Counted from the first letter of the stretch, positions 9,488 through 21,407 are shown. The stretch: 64,000 bases of DNA from Tragulus kanchil (GCA_022376925.1 JAIOJX010000003.1:37625874-37689873); one strand, 5' to 3'. The notes: a model not told the origin generated them from the letters alone. Numbers and translations: made by a program.

Positions 9488-11800
9488 TTTTGGAGGGTGG
9501 ATATTATTACAACAGTCATCAATCAAAATTTATAAGATTTGGTACTGAGGACTTTTTAATCTAATAAATAATTAGTAGAGTAAGGCAAAATTCACTATAG
9601 ATGAGACAGCAATGAACTAATTTATTTAAGCTAGTCTTTTCTATTATTCTTAAGTAATTAATGTTTGTACTGTTAGTATAAATAAACATATTTAAGGAGG
9701 TAAGATTTGAGGATTACGTGTAGTAAAAACGATAGGTTAGCAACTATTAATTGTGGTTAAACATGCTACAAATTAAAAAGAGAAAATAAAGAACTAAACT
9801 GTTGAACTCTATTTAATCGGCTTTGCTACCAAAAGTTATATTTTGTGTATCGACCGTAGATAAAGAAAATTGTTTCAGCTAGAATTTGACAATAGAAGCA
9901 ACTATTTGCATAAACAGAATTGTTTCCAGAATTAAACTTGTACAAATAAACAAGAAGTATATTTCCTTGTTATAACAAGGACCAAACATCATAGAAACAA
10001 TCCTTAATTCTATGTGTAGAGGAAATGGACTCTGTCTTTATGATGTGCTCTCTGAATCTACTCAACCAGCACTTCTTTACGTCTGGTGGCAAGTCAGGCA
10101 CCATTCCTAGAAGTGAAGATTTAAAAATTAAAAAGTATGTGTCGCCAAGATGGAAAAATGAACAGTTATCATCATCTAGTCAACTGTGATCAAGTTACAC
10201 AAAATTCAATCACTAACAACTGAGTTAGATTAGGGAGCAATTAGATTAGGGAAGAGTGGTCCAGTTGACTCTTTAAAATAATGCCTGTGGTGGCAGGAAA
10301 GGGATCGTAGGCGGATGAGGGGCCCCGTAAGGGGACAGAACCTTTCAGGTAGAGGAGCTATAGGGTGATTCATTAAATAAAGAAAATTCAGTCTTGAAAA
10401 TACATGAAATTGAGACTCAGAAAATAAAAAATAACAGATTATCCACTTGGTATTAGGGGAGAACTAGATCCTAACTTGTAACTGACTTCAAAAATGACCA
10501 GGTTCTCCTTGTAGCATCTTCCACTTTAACAATGCTGATTCTCCCCTAAGTCGCCCGCTGTATTGACTGTCCCTTCCTCCACTCTAATAAACTTTACTTT
10601 CCTCTCAAAAACAACCAATGACCAGAAACTCAGCTGCTTTTAAAAATCTGTGTCAGTTCCAGTCCTGTTTTTTGGAGGGTGGATATTATTAAAATATTAA
10701 AGAGGTAAAAAGATAAGGCAAAATTCACTATAGATGAGACAGCAATGAACTAATTTATTTAAGCTAGTCTTTTCTATTATTCTTAAGTAATTAATGTTTG
10801 TACTGTTAGTATAAATAAACATATTTAAGGAGGTAAGATTTGAGGATTACGTGTAGTAAAAACGATAGGTTAGCAACTATTAATTGTGGTTAAACATGCT
10901 ACAAATTAAAAAGAGAAAATAAAGAACTAAACTGTTGAACTCTATTTAATCGGCTTTGCTACCAAAAGTTATATTTTGTGTATCGACCGTAGATAAAGAA
11001 AATTGTTTCAGCTAGAATTTGACAATAGAAGCAACTATTTGCATAAACAGAATTGTTTCCAGAATTAAACTTGTACAAATAAACAAGAAGTATATTTCCT
11101 TGTTATAACAAGGACCAAACATCATAGAAACAATCCTTAATTCTATGTGTAGAGGAAATGGACTCTGTCTTTATGATGTGCTCTCTGAATCTACTCAACC
11201 AGCACTTCTTTACGTCTGGTGGCAAGTCAGGCACCATTCCTAGAAGTGAAGATTTAAAAATTAAAAAGTATGTGTCGCCAAGATGGAAAAATGAACAGTT
11301 ATCATCATCTAGTCAACTGTGATCAAGTTACACAAAATTCAATCACTAACAACTGAGTTAGATTAGGGAGCAATTAGATTAGGGAAGAGTGGTCCAGTTG
11401 ACTCTTTAAAATAATGCCTGTGGTGGCAGGAAAGGGATCGTAGGCGGATGAGGGGCCCCGTAAGGGGACAGAACCTTTCAGGTAGAGGAGCTATAGGGTG
11501 ATTCATTAAATAAAGAAAATTCAGTCTTGAAAATACATGAAATTGAGACTCAGAAAATAAAAAATAACAGATTATCCACTTGGTATTAGGGGAGAACTAG
11601 ATCCTAACTTGTAACTGACTTCAAAAATGACCAGGTTCTCCTTGTAGCATCTTCCACTTTAACAATGCTGATTCTCCCCTAAGTCGCCCGCTGTATTGAC
11701 TGTCCCTTCCTCCACTCTAATAAACTTTACTTTCCTCTCAAAAACAACCAATGACCAGAAACTCAGCTGCTTTTTAAAAAAATCTGTGTCAGTTCCAGTC
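9488..11800 (+). repeat. D4: direct tandem duplication, 1,133 bp offset
   Basis: Copy 1 is ~9488-10664 and copy 2 ~10669-11800. The main body matches without shift from 9581/10714 onward ('taaggcaaaattcactatag'). The first ~45 bp of copy 2 keeps 'ttggagggtggatattatt' from 9489 but has lost about 50 bp after it. The 'ttggagggtggatattatt' word occurs three times (8342, 9489, 10672), so D3 and D4 overlap. Confidence 0.95.
9546..10664. other. Unassigned AT-rich sequence with a GC-rich island and a polyA-signal-like 3' part
   Basis: Mostly AT-rich. A short GC-rich patch lies at about 10,303-10,340 ('ggatgaggggccccgtaagg'). Near 10,585 'cactctaataaactttac' follows a pyrimidine-rich stretch and resembles an LTR or processed-transcript 3' end, but I cannot identify a family. 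Duplicated at ~10,714-11,800. Confidence 0.4.
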
Positions 11801-13998
11801 TTATTTATTTGCTTCCAACTCTAAGTGATTTATTCTTAGTGTCTGTATGTGTTGTACAATTCTGGACATTTTAATTCTTACTGGTCACAGGACCTAAGAA
11901 TTCTAAGAAGTATGTTGGACAGTTTTAAAATGCTCTAAAACGTTTAGAACTTTCAAGAGAGGCAATCAAATAAATTTAATTTTCCAGCATCCTTGAGACA
12001 TTCATGCGTCAAAGGCCCCTCTTATAGCCCAAGGTTATACACCACAGCTTCTCAAGTTTCACTGTAGTTTATTACAGTGAAAAAAAAAAAAGGAAGGAAA
12101 AAAATCATCCACATGGTCCTGAGTGTATATTCAATTTATGAGCATTAAAAGAAGAAAGACTTAGATACAAATGTGTTCTCTGTGTTTATAATAATATGCA
12201 GCCACATAGAAAAAAATGTATAGAGCACCTCGTCCTATAAAACAGCTTTAGAGAATTTTCTCTGACTAGAGATTATTCCAGTTTGGGAACATTGGCTTAG
12301 ACATAAACATAAATTCAAGATATTATTCATTTATTTTAAAGAGCTGAACATTTAAGAAGGCTGTTTCTACCAGTAGAAACAAAGATGGAAAACTGTCAAG
12401 TAATTTTGAGTTGCTTGGAATTCTGTCTGGCTTCCAGAAGTTAAATTGGGAACAGATATCTGCCCACACAGTGAAAATGATCTTATTAGTAAACGTTTCT
12501 TTAGATGAAACACACAAAGAGAGAAATGATTCTTTAGTGGACTCCCAGTCGAAGGGAAAGAGATATTAGATTGAAAATTACACCCTGGTCCTCAAATTTC
12601 AAAAGCAGAGACTAGCAATTTTGAGACATTTTTCTGGGATGTTTAGGTTAAAAAAGAGAAGGAAAAAAAACCTTTGCAATTCATTTATTATTTACTTCTG
12701 TGAATATTTCGATGAACAACAACAAACAGTTGATGAAAGGTTAGAAACTGAAAGAGTCTCAGATTTCATCCTTCCTGTAAGTTTGGTTTCAGACCCTAAT
12801 ATATTTATTTTAGATTGGTTAGGACCACCAAAGCAGATTTATTTAAATAACTTAAGGAATTTAAACACATGCTGTTTTTACCCCAATTTTTTTGACCAGA
12901 AACTCAGCTGCTTTTAAAAATCTGTGTCAGTTCCAGTCTTATTTATTTGCTTCCAACTCTAAGTGATTTATTCTTAGTGTCTGTATGTGTTGTACAATTC
13001 TGGACATTTTAATTCTTACTGGTCACAGGACCTAAGAATTCTAAGAAGTATGTTGGACAGTTTTAAAATGCTCTAAAACGTTTAGAACTTTCAAGAGAGG
13101 CAATCAAATAAATTTAATTTTCCAGCATCCTTGAGACATTCATGCGTCAAAGGCCCCTCTTATAGCCCAAGGTTATACACCACAGCTTCTCAAGTTTCAC
13201 TGTAGTTTATTACAGTGAAAAAAAAAGGAAGGAAAAAAATCATCCACATGGTCCTGAGTGTATATTCAATTTATGAGCATTAAAAGAAGAAAGACTTAGA
13301 TACAAATGTGTTCTCTGTGTTTATAATAATATGCAGCCACATAGAAAAAAATGTATAGAGCACCTCGTCCTATAAAACAGCTTTAGAGAATTTTCTCTGA
13401 CTAGAGATTATTCCAGTTTGGGAACATTGGCTTAGACATAAACATAAATTCAAGATATTATTCATTTATTTTAAAGAGCTGAACATTTAAGAAGGCTGTT
13501 TCTACCAGTAGAAACAAAGATGGAAAACTGTCAAGTAATTTTGAGTTGCTTGGAATTCTGTCTGGCTTCCAGAAGTTAAATTGGGAACAGATATCTGCCC
13601 ACACAGTGAAAATGATCTTATTAGTAAACGTTTCTTTAGATGAAACACACAAAGAGAGAAATGATTCTTTAGTGGACTCCCAGTCGAAGGGAAAGAGATA
13701 TTAGATTGAAAATTACACCCTGGTCCTCAAATTTCAAAAGCAGAGACTAGCAATTTTGAGACATTTTTCTGGGATGTTTAGGTTAAAAAAGAGAAGGAAA
13801 AAAAACCTTTGCAATTCATTTATTATTTACTTCTGTGAATATTTCGATGAACAACAACAAACAGTTGATGAAAGGTTAGAAACTGAAAGAGTCTCAGATT
13901 TCATCCTTCCTGTAAGTTTGGTTTCAGACCCTAATATATTTATTTTAGATTGGTTAGGAGCACCAAAGCAGATTTTTATTTAAATAACTTAAGGAATT
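11752..13998 (+). repeat. D5: direct tandem duplication, 1,135-1,141 bp offset
   Basis: Copy 1 is 11752-~12865 and copy 2 is 12893-13998. The start 'tgaccagaaactcagctgc' is also found at 10619, so D4 and D5 overlap and this word occurs three times. The copies differ in A-run length near 12,080 versus 13,217. About 27 bp of unmatched sequence, 12866-12892, separates them. Confidence 0.96.
11801..12865. other. Unassigned AT-rich sequence (copied by D5)
   Basis: No repeat family or gene recognised. The open frames at 12323-12517 and 12621-12917, and their copies at +1,135 bp, have no recognisable domain and no conserved-looking composition. Confidence 0.5.
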
Positions 13999-15652
13999 AA
14001 ATAGAATGTGGTTTCAAAAGAGGGAAATGCGATTATAAGAAAATGAAACGAATAATCTTACTTTATACTTATAGTGGTAAATGTAATAGGTTAGAACAAG
14101 TTAAGTTTTGCTTTCTCTCAGCATTTGTAATTTCGCATCTCAAAGTTTTCATGGTTATGTATTTAGAGTCATCTTTCAAGGAAAATGACTGTTTTTCTTT
14201 AATGTTAAAATATGAATGAAGAAATATCAGATGGTAATTTCCCCAAACCCTGTACTTGATACCTTTGACACAGTTCTCAGCAAATATTTCTTAATTTTAT
14301 TGCAGAACTATGGTTTAGAGAGGGGTAAGGTAGGTTTAGTAGCTACCACCAGGGGGCAGCAGAGGCTGTCGGATCTCAACACATGGCCATCACTCTAGTG
14401 GTTAAAATGGGTGCTGTCTCCCACTCTGCCTCCATTTTCTACGGGATTGTAGCTCTCATGTGGGAGTGCACTTCAAATGGATCAGGGAGTTTTGAATCAT
14501 AATCTCTGGGGGAGTGTAGTTTACAAAAGCTACAGGTTATTCTTATGCTTAAGGACAGATAAGGAGCGAGAAAAATAGGAAGGAGCCCCAAGATGATTGC
14601 CTATTTTCCCATGTGACCTCAGGGAACTGAAGCATGGAACACAGATACCGGGTTTTCAGTAATTTATCTGGAAACACTCAGTCTCATATTCTCTAGTCAC
14701 TTGATAGAAGGAAGGGTAAAACAGTCTGAACTGTTTTTTTGCGGTCCCCCAAAGACTCCCATTTTAACTGGTAGGGAATGTCCACTGGGGTGAAGTTCAT
14801 TTAGACTCGCCTTGGCTGTTCATTGGCCCACAAAGACCTTTGATTATTCTCCTTTGCTCTGTTTTTTTTTTTTTTTTTAACTGCAGCTGTTTCCGTGCTT
14901 TTAAATTGTCAGTGATTTCAGTATTCACTCAACAAAGCACTTTCTTCTTTAGCTATTTACGAAGCTCCCAATATTTGCACTAAAATCAGTAATGGTGGTT
15001 AAAGAGGGTATAGCTCAGATTCTCTTGGATAAGCAGGTTTTTCGAGGTTGAGTTTCTTGTGAATTACCACTCCTCTCATTATGCTCAACTCAGGAGTGGG
15101 TAACTTTTATTCTAGTTTTCAAAAATAAAAAAAAAGGTCTTTCCATTTGTATCTTAGAGCTGAATCTACTATGCTTAAACAAGCATTCAAGAAAGATTGT
15201 AGAATAACAAAGGGAGAAATAAATATGGACATTTAATGATTCCAGACAATATTTCATACAATATAGGGTTCATTTTCTGGACTCACAAATGTCATTTTAT
15301 CCAAGAACTGAAGAGATAAGTAGTATATCCTCTGTTATTGATTACTTCTTCTTCCAACTTTAAAGTATTGCAACTTTCTCTCCCAATTAAGTGAAGAGAT
15401 TTAAGTTGCATTGTGTTGAGAAACCTTTGGAAGGCTTTCACCAGGAAGAATGAGGTTCAATTTGTATTTAAAAGAGAGGAGTCTCACTGTTTAGTGATAA
15501 ACAGACAGTGAGGAGATGACAGGAAATGCAGAAGGTCAACTAGGAAACTAAAGAGTGATCACAAAGAGAGATGAAGCTGTCTGGACTATGAGAGTAGTGA
15601 TGGAGATGGAGAAAATCAGCACACTTGGAGCATACTTTGGAGGCCTGAGATG
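13999..15652. other. Single-copy stretch, noncoding
   Basis: Not part of any ~1.1 kb duplication. Contains the CTCF-like site at 14346 and a T-run near 14,863-14,878. Otherwise no gene, RNA or repeat could be recognised. Confidence 0.5.
14346..14362 (+). promoter_or_regulatory. Candidate CTCF binding site
   Basis: The 17-mer ccaccagggggcagcag matches the core CTCF recognition motif (CCACCAGGGGGC.. form) at essentially every high-information position, followed by 'aggctgtcgg'. CTCF is the zinc-finger architectural protein that anchors chromatin loops. By the usual motif convention the site is on the plus strand. This is a motif match only; occupancy cannot be judged from sequence. Confidence 0.65.
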
Positions 15653-15689
15653 AACTGAATCAGTTTTCATATGGTGAGGTTGGTGATTG

Positions 15690-16720
15690 GGAAAGAAAAG
15701 TCAGAAAGTCTACCTTCTTTACTTTCAGGTTGGTCACCACATCAGATTTTTCAGTTTTCCTTTGGTGTTCTGTTCTTTCCATGGAAGTTCTGCTTTACTT
15801 TTTTCTCTTTTCCTCCCATATGTGTAAGGGATTTAAAAAAAAAAAAATGTTGGAAAATGTCTTCGTGGAAGCACTAACTTGCATGGGCCTCTAAGATGCT
15901 GCTTGTGCTAAAGAAATTGGATACAGAATTTGTCTTCTCTCTCACACATTTAAAAGGATTTTGTCTGTTTTCCTTTATCCAAGAAAGGGCACTGAAGAAA
16001 TGACATATTAAGCAGAAAAACAAACACATGTGACCTCACACTCTATAATTCAGAGATAGGAAATGGGGTACCTGGCAGACTAAAACAAGCTGTGGAACAT
16101 TTGCTAGAGCTACCAGCATGCCCCAGAGTTGTTTAAATGAGATGTACTGCTGAGTGTCCTGTCCTGAGATTAGTCTGTCTGGACATCAAAAGTGAAGCAC
16201 AGACGGGCTTTGTTGCAGCTTTGTCAACACAACATATTTTCGAGTTTTCCTCTAGTGTTCTGTTCTTTCCAATGAGTCTCTGACTTACATTTTTTTTACC
16301 CCCACATGTGTAAGGGAGTTTTTTGTTTGTTTTTAATTTTTGGCCTCTTTCATTTTATTTTCATCCATCTTTATTCTTTGGCTTGTGTGGGCCTCCCACT
16401 GCAGTGGCTTCTCTCATTGCAGAGCACTGGCCCTTGGTGCATGTGCTCTAGAGCTCCGGCTCACAATTGGACACATGGGTACAGAGGCTCTGTGGCATGT
16501 GGGATCTTCCTGGGGTAGGGATTGAACTGGTACCCCTTGCACTGCAAGGCAGATTTTTTACCCACTGGACCACCAGGGAAGCCTTGTAAGGTAGTTTTAA
16601 AAAAGAATGTTAGAAAAAGAAAATGTCCCCATGAAAACTCTAGGTGGGATGTCTAAATTTCTAATAGGGAAATCTGTCTCCCTTAGTAGATAACTGGGCA
16701 AGTCACATACCCACTCTGGA
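15690..16720 (+). repeat. Older, diverged ~0.49 kb repeat pair inside the D6 unit
   Basis: 'gttttcctttggtgttctgttctttcc' near 15,755 pairs with 'gttttcctctagtgttctgttctttcc' near 16,242. 'catatgtgtaagggattt' near 15,820 pairs with 'cacatgtgtaagggagtt' near 16,304, and 'atgttggaaaatgtcttcgtgg' with 'gaatgttagaaaaagaaaatgtcccc' once the SINE at 16340-16583 is removed. Divergence is clear, so this duplication is older than the SINE and unrelated to the ~1.1 kb units. Confidence 0.65.
16340..16584 (-). mobile_element. CHR-2-like SINE, minus strand, with target-site duplication
   Basis: Plus-strand words 'ttcatccatctttattctttgg', 'tgtgggcctcccactgcag' and 'ggaccaccagggaagcc' are the reverse complement of the CHR-2-like SINE. 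The flanks 'tgtaagggagttt' (16309) and 'tgtaaggtagttt' (16585) form a target-site duplication with one mismatch. Duplicate at 17502-17746. Confidence 0.9.
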
Positions 16721-17501
16721 GAAGTGATTGTAATATAAGATGCTTGACTTCCAGCTGTCATAATCTGTGACTCTTATCTTCAAGGTCCGGAGGGGGGGCC
16801 CTTGGAGTTTTGAAAACTGAATCAGTTTTCATATGGTGAGGTTGGTGATTGGGAAAGAAAAGTCAGAAAGTCTACCTTCTTTACTTTCAGGTTGGTCACC
16901 ACATCAGATTTTTCAGTTTTCCTTTGGTGTTCTGTTCTTTCCATGGAAGTTCTGCTTTACTTTTTTCTCTTTTCCTCCCATATGTGTAAGGGATTTAAAA
17001 AAAAAAAAATGTTGGAAAATGTCTTCGTGGAAGCACTAACTTGCATGGGCCTCTAAGATGCTGCTTGTGCTAAAGAAATTGGATACAGAATTTGTCTTCT
17101 CTCTCACACATTTAAAAGGATTTTGTCTGTTTTCCTTTATCCAAGAAAGGGCACTGAAGAAATGACATATTAAGCAGAAAAACAAACACATGTGACCTCA
17201 CACTCTATAATTCAGAGATAGGAAATGGGGTACCTGGCAGACTAAAACAAGCTGTGGAACATTTGCTAGAGCTACCAGCATGCCCCAGAGTTGTTTAAAT
17301 GAGATGTACTGCTGAGTGTCCTGTCCTGAGATTAGTCTGTCTGGACATCAAAAGTGAAGCACAGACGGGCTTTGTTGCAGCTTTGTCAACACAACATATT
17401 TTCGAGTTTTCCTCTAGTGTTCTGTTCTTTCCAATGAGTCTCTGACTTACATTTTTTTTACCCCCACATGTGTAAGGGAGTTTTTTGTTTGTTTTTAATT
17501 T

Positions 17502-17746
17502 TTGGCCTCTTTCATTTTATTTTCATCCATCTTTATTCTTTGGCTTGTGTGGGCCTCCCACTGCAGTGGCTTCTCTCATTGCAGAGCACTGGCCCTTGGT
17601 GCATGTGCTCTAGAGCTCCGGCTCACAATTGGACACATGGGTACAGAGGCTCTGTGGCATGTGGGATCTTCCTGGGGTAGGGATTGAACTGGTACCCCTT
17701 GCACTGCAAGGCAGATTTTTTACCCACTGGACCACCAGGGAAGCCT
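17502..17746 (-). mobile_element. CHR-2-like SINE, minus strand (second D6 copy)
   Basis: Same insertion and same target-site duplication as 16340-16584, offset 1,162 bp. Confidence 0.9.
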
Positions 17747-18299
17747 TGTAAGGTAGTTTTAAAAAAGAATGTTAGAAAAAGAAAATGTCCCCATGAAAAC
17801 TCTAGGTGGGATGTCTAAATTTCTAATAGGGAAATCTGTCTCCCTTAGTAGATAACTGGGCAAGTCACATACCCACTCTGGAGAAGTGATTGTAATATAA
17901 GATGCTTGACTTCCAGCTGTCATAATCTGTGACTCTTATCTTCAAGGTCCATATGAAAGTCATGTCAGCTCTTGATACCATCAATGCATGGCCAGTTAAT
18001 TCCTGATTTAAATGAAAAAAAAGGCTCAGCCATTGCTTAGCACACCAGCAATCTCTAAGAAACACACGTATTTGAACTTTCAAGGCAAAGAGAAACATGA
18101 TTACAGGATGTTGTTTCAATCCCATTGGATAGAGTCATATTTCTTTTTAGGTTCATTAAACCCTCATTTTGCTTTCCCTTGAGATTGTCTTCATCTTCTT
18201 TCATTCATCCTTTTGGTTTAATATAATTTGTTTTTTTATTACACTGGGCTAAGAGTACTGTCTTCAGATTTCTGATTTCTGTGTAATCCAAAAATCTAA

Positions 18300-19183
18300 T
18301 TCAATGCCGGTACAGATCAAGGATATGATATAGATGACAGGCCAGCAAGACAAGTGTCTCCTAGCTTGCTTGGATAGATAGAGTCAGAGTGAGCAAGATC
18401 TATTGACTTAGTGGGCAACAGGAAGTGGACAATGAGCGATTTCCTCCAAGAGCCCAGAGTGATTAGACCATTCTGCTACCTCCCTCTTGTTAAAATGCTT
18501 CCTTAATCATCAGATCCAACAAGAAGTTTAACATTAGGTGCTGCTGTGTCAGCTCAGAAGAACTTCCAGGTACATGCAAGGTATATAAAGAGGAGCTTAG
18601 GGATAAATGTTGCCTCCTCCCTTGTTAACTGAAAACAAACCAACTACTAGGCTGCTGGTTTTATTCTTTGTCCATTAACCAAATTTGAGAACATCCAGCA
18701 TTTTAAAGAATAGACTTGAAACTCTCAGGTAGCCTGTGCTAGGATCAAATGAGACTGCCACTTCCATGCAGATGTCTTGGTATTAACTTGAAGGAAATCA
18801 TAAATGTTTAAATTGCTCATCTTTGATTTTGCTCCTACTAGAAGTTACCATTCTCACCTCAGAGTAAATCACCCAAATTGGCAGTTGCCAGTTGCTGTTA
18901 TTGTTTTAGAGTCTGCTTTCATAATGACCATTTAGTTGCCAATACAAAGTCCATAAATAGTTTGCATGCAGGACTAACTCCATAGTGAGCATAGGTAGTT
19001 AATGGGCTGTCTAGTCTGAACATGGTTTCTGCTCAGGTTAAAATATTATCTGTACCATACTGCTAAATTCTTGTTAGGTTTTTATTTCATTTGCCTTAAC
19101 AAGGCAAAGGCATCTTCAAATAGAGCTTGGAACTCGAATTACAGCTTAGTCAAGATGTTATCCTCTACCTACAAAAATCAAAG
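18300..19183. other. Unassigned sequence with a TATA-like word (copied by D7)
   Basis: No gene or repeat recognised. 'gtatataaagaggagctt' at 18581 (and 19729) resembles a core-promoter TATA box, but no downstream exon could be supported. Confidence 0.35.
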
Positions 19184-19274
19184 GGGCTTCTCAGGTGGCA
19201 CAATGGTAAAGAATCCACCTGCAATGCAGGAGCTGTGGGTTTGATCCCTGAACTGGGAAGAACACGTAGATTAG
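19184..19274 (+). mobile_element. Bov-tA SINE head, cut at the D7 copy edge
   Basis: Only the tRNA-related head ('ggcttctcaggtggcacaat', 'gaatccacctgcaatgcagg') is present. It stops exactly where copy 1 of D7 stops. The full element is at 20332-20542. Confidence 0.9.
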
Positions 19275-20331
19275 TTTTCCTTTTTCATCTTCTTTCAGGT
19301 TCATTAAACCCTCATTTTGCTTTCCCTTGAGATTGTCTTCATCTTCTTTCATTCATCCTTTTGGTTTAATATAATTTGTTTTTTTATTACACTGGGCTAA
19401 GAGTACTGTCTTCAGATTTCTGATTTCTGTGTAATCCAAAAATCTAATTCAATGCCGGTACAGATCAAGGATATGATATAGATGACAGGCCAGCAAGACA
19501 AGTGTCTCCTAGCTTGCTTGGATAGATAGAGTCAGAGTGAGCAAGATCTATTGACTTAGTGGGCAACAGGAAGTGGACAATGAGCGATTTCCTCCAAGAG
19601 CCCAGAGTGATTAGACCATTCTGCTACCTCCCTCTTGTTAAAATGCTTCCTTAATCATCAGATCCAACAAGAAGTTTAACATTAGGTGCTGCTGTGTCAG
19701 CTCAGAAGAACTTCCAGGTACATGCAAGGTATATAAAGAGGAGCTTAGGGATAAATGTTGCCTCCTCCCTTGTTAACTGAAAACAAACCAACTACTAGGC
19801 TGCTGGTTTTATTCTTTGTCCATTAACCAAATTTGAGAACATCCAGCATTTTAAAGAATAGACTTGAAACTCTCAGGTAGCCTGTGCTAGGATCAAATGA
19901 GACTGCCACTTCCATGCAGATGTCTTGGTATTAACTTGAAGGAAATCATAAATGTTTAAATTGCTCATCTTTGATTTTGCTCCTACTAGAAGTTACCATT
20001 CTCACCTCAGAGTAAATCACCCAAATTGGCAGTTGCCAGTTGCTGTTATTGTTTTAGAGTCTGCTTTCATAATGACCATTTAGTTGCCAATACAAAGTCC
20101 ATAAATAGTTTGCATGCAGGACTAACTCCATAGTGAGCATAGGTAGTTAATGGGCTGTCTAGTCTGAACATGGTTTCTGCTCAGGTTAAAATATTATCTG
20201 TACCATACTGCTAAATTCTTGTTAGGTTTTTATTTCATTTGCCTTAACAAGGCAAAGGCATCTTCAAATAGAGCTTGGAACTCGAATTACAGCTTAGTCA
20301 AGATGTTATCCTCTACCTACAAAAATCAAAG

Positions 20332-20542
20332 GGGCTTCTCAGGTGGCACAATGGTAAAGAATCCACCTGCAATGCAGGAGCTGTGGGTTTGATCCCTGAA
20401 CTGGGAAGATCACGTAGATTAGGAAATGGCAACCCTCGCTATATTTTTGCCTGAAAAATTCCATGGACAGAGAAGCCTGGTGGGCTACGGTCCATGGGGT
20501 CAGAGAAGAGTTGGACAGGACTGAGGGACTGAGCATGCATAC
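20332..20542 (+). mobile_element. Bov-tA SINE, full length with perfect target-site duplication
   Basis: Complete Bov-tA from 'ggcttctcaggtggcacaat' to 'gactgagcatgcat'. The flanks 'acaaaaatcaaa' at 20319-20330 and 20543-20554 are identical. D7 ends inside it and D8 begins inside it, so its head and tail each occur once more, at 19184-19274 and 21542-21611. Confidence 0.93.
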
Positions 20543-20554
20543 ACAAAAATCAAA

Positions 20555-21300
20555 AGTGATTAGCATTTCCTTTTCCTTTGACTCAGCCCCCATTCCTGCC
20601 AGACCTCTCTCCTAGGACATTTCCAGGGATTTACAAAAGGAATATTTGATATTGTACAGCACCAATCTGTAATGTGAGTGATATAAACTGAAGTGGAAAT
20701 AACAATGGAAAACCCTTACAGATTGCTCTTTCAGGCCCAAGAAACTTCAGAGAACCTGAAACTTTTCTGCAATGTGTATGCCAGTTTTGATACATGGGAA
20801 GTGTCATTCTGTTGTAAGATGGGACAGAATACTGTGGCCTTGGCCTTGGCTTGGAGCATGAAAAGGATGCAGTTGAAGAAGCAGAGGAAGATGGTGATGA
20901 ACTCATCTTTAAGTTTAAATGAAGTGAACAGTACAGATTATTTCACTGTCAGGGTGCCAGAAGTTTTTATAATATCTGGAGTCCAAAAGTACCAGTTAAA
21001 GTGCTGCTAAAATAGGTAGGTGGCTTCGACCAACAATTGAAACCAGATTTTCTTGCCCAGAATGTGTTCCATCCAGGCAGACTGGTCTCTTGATGAATAA
21101 AGAATGTTGGTGTCTCAGCGCTTACCACAGATAATTTACCCACATTCAAACCCAAAATCTGGCAGACTCTTTATTTGTCTTTTCCTTAGGAGTATTTTAT
21201 GAGTGAGAGCAATAATTTTGAGGTCTGGATAAAAATACTCTATAATAAATATATGATTAAATTTTGCCTTTAAATACACAAGCTCAACTCTAGTTAAAGT
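20555..21300. other. Unassigned sequence with an acidic open segment (copied by D8)
   Basis: Around 20,850-20,920 one plus-strand frame reads an acidic, Glu/Asp-rich stretch ending ...DGDELIFKFK and a stop, and 'gatgaataaagaatg' near 21,095 resembles a polyadenylation signal. This hints at a decayed processed pseudogene. I did not recognise the parent and upstream stops break the frame. The 105-codon frame at 20693-21010 is in a different frame and has no recognisable domain. Confidence 0.25.
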
Positions 21301-21407
21301 CATGAGGACTTTCAGATGGGGAGCCGCAAGGAGTCGATCAGGATGTACTCACAGAAAGAGGGCAAAGCTAAGTCTTATATGTTTAGAGAGGAGGGATAAA
21401 GGAGATA

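Larger units (their letters stand above)
7246..9545 (+). repeat. D3: direct tandem duplication, ~1,147-1,190 bp unit
   Basis: Copy 1 runs 7246-~8396 and copy 2 runs 8436-~9545. Within the first 100 bp of copy 2, 43 bp present in copy 1 are missing (around 7287-7335), so the offset falls from 1190 to 1147. Between the copies lies ~40 bp ending 'tcactatagcaatttaccag', which partly matches sequence found after copy 2. Confidence 0.95.
15653..17950 (+). repeat. D6: direct tandem duplication, 1,162 bp unit
   Basis: Copy 1 is 15653-16788 and copy 2 is 16815-17950. Both start 'aactgaatcagttttcatat' and end 'tcttcaaggtcc'. A 26-bp G-rich filler (16789-16814, containing a run of seven G then ccc) lies between them and is not part of the unit. 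Confidence 0.97.
18149..20422 (+). repeat. D7: direct tandem duplication, 1,148 bp unit
   Basis: Copy 1 is 18149-19274 and copy 2 is 19297-20422. Both start 'aggttcattaaaccctcatt'. Copy 1 stops inside a Bov-tA SINE at 'cacgtagattag', followed by 22 bp of T/C-rich filler (19275-19296). Copy 2 continues into the rest of the SINE. Confidence 0.97.

Noticed and set aside
10240..11470. GC-rich patch and AATAAA-like 3' part around 10.3-10.6 kb as an LTR
   Set aside because: Suggestive layout, but no terminal TG...CA ends, primer-binding site or known LTR consensus could be recognised, so it was not called.
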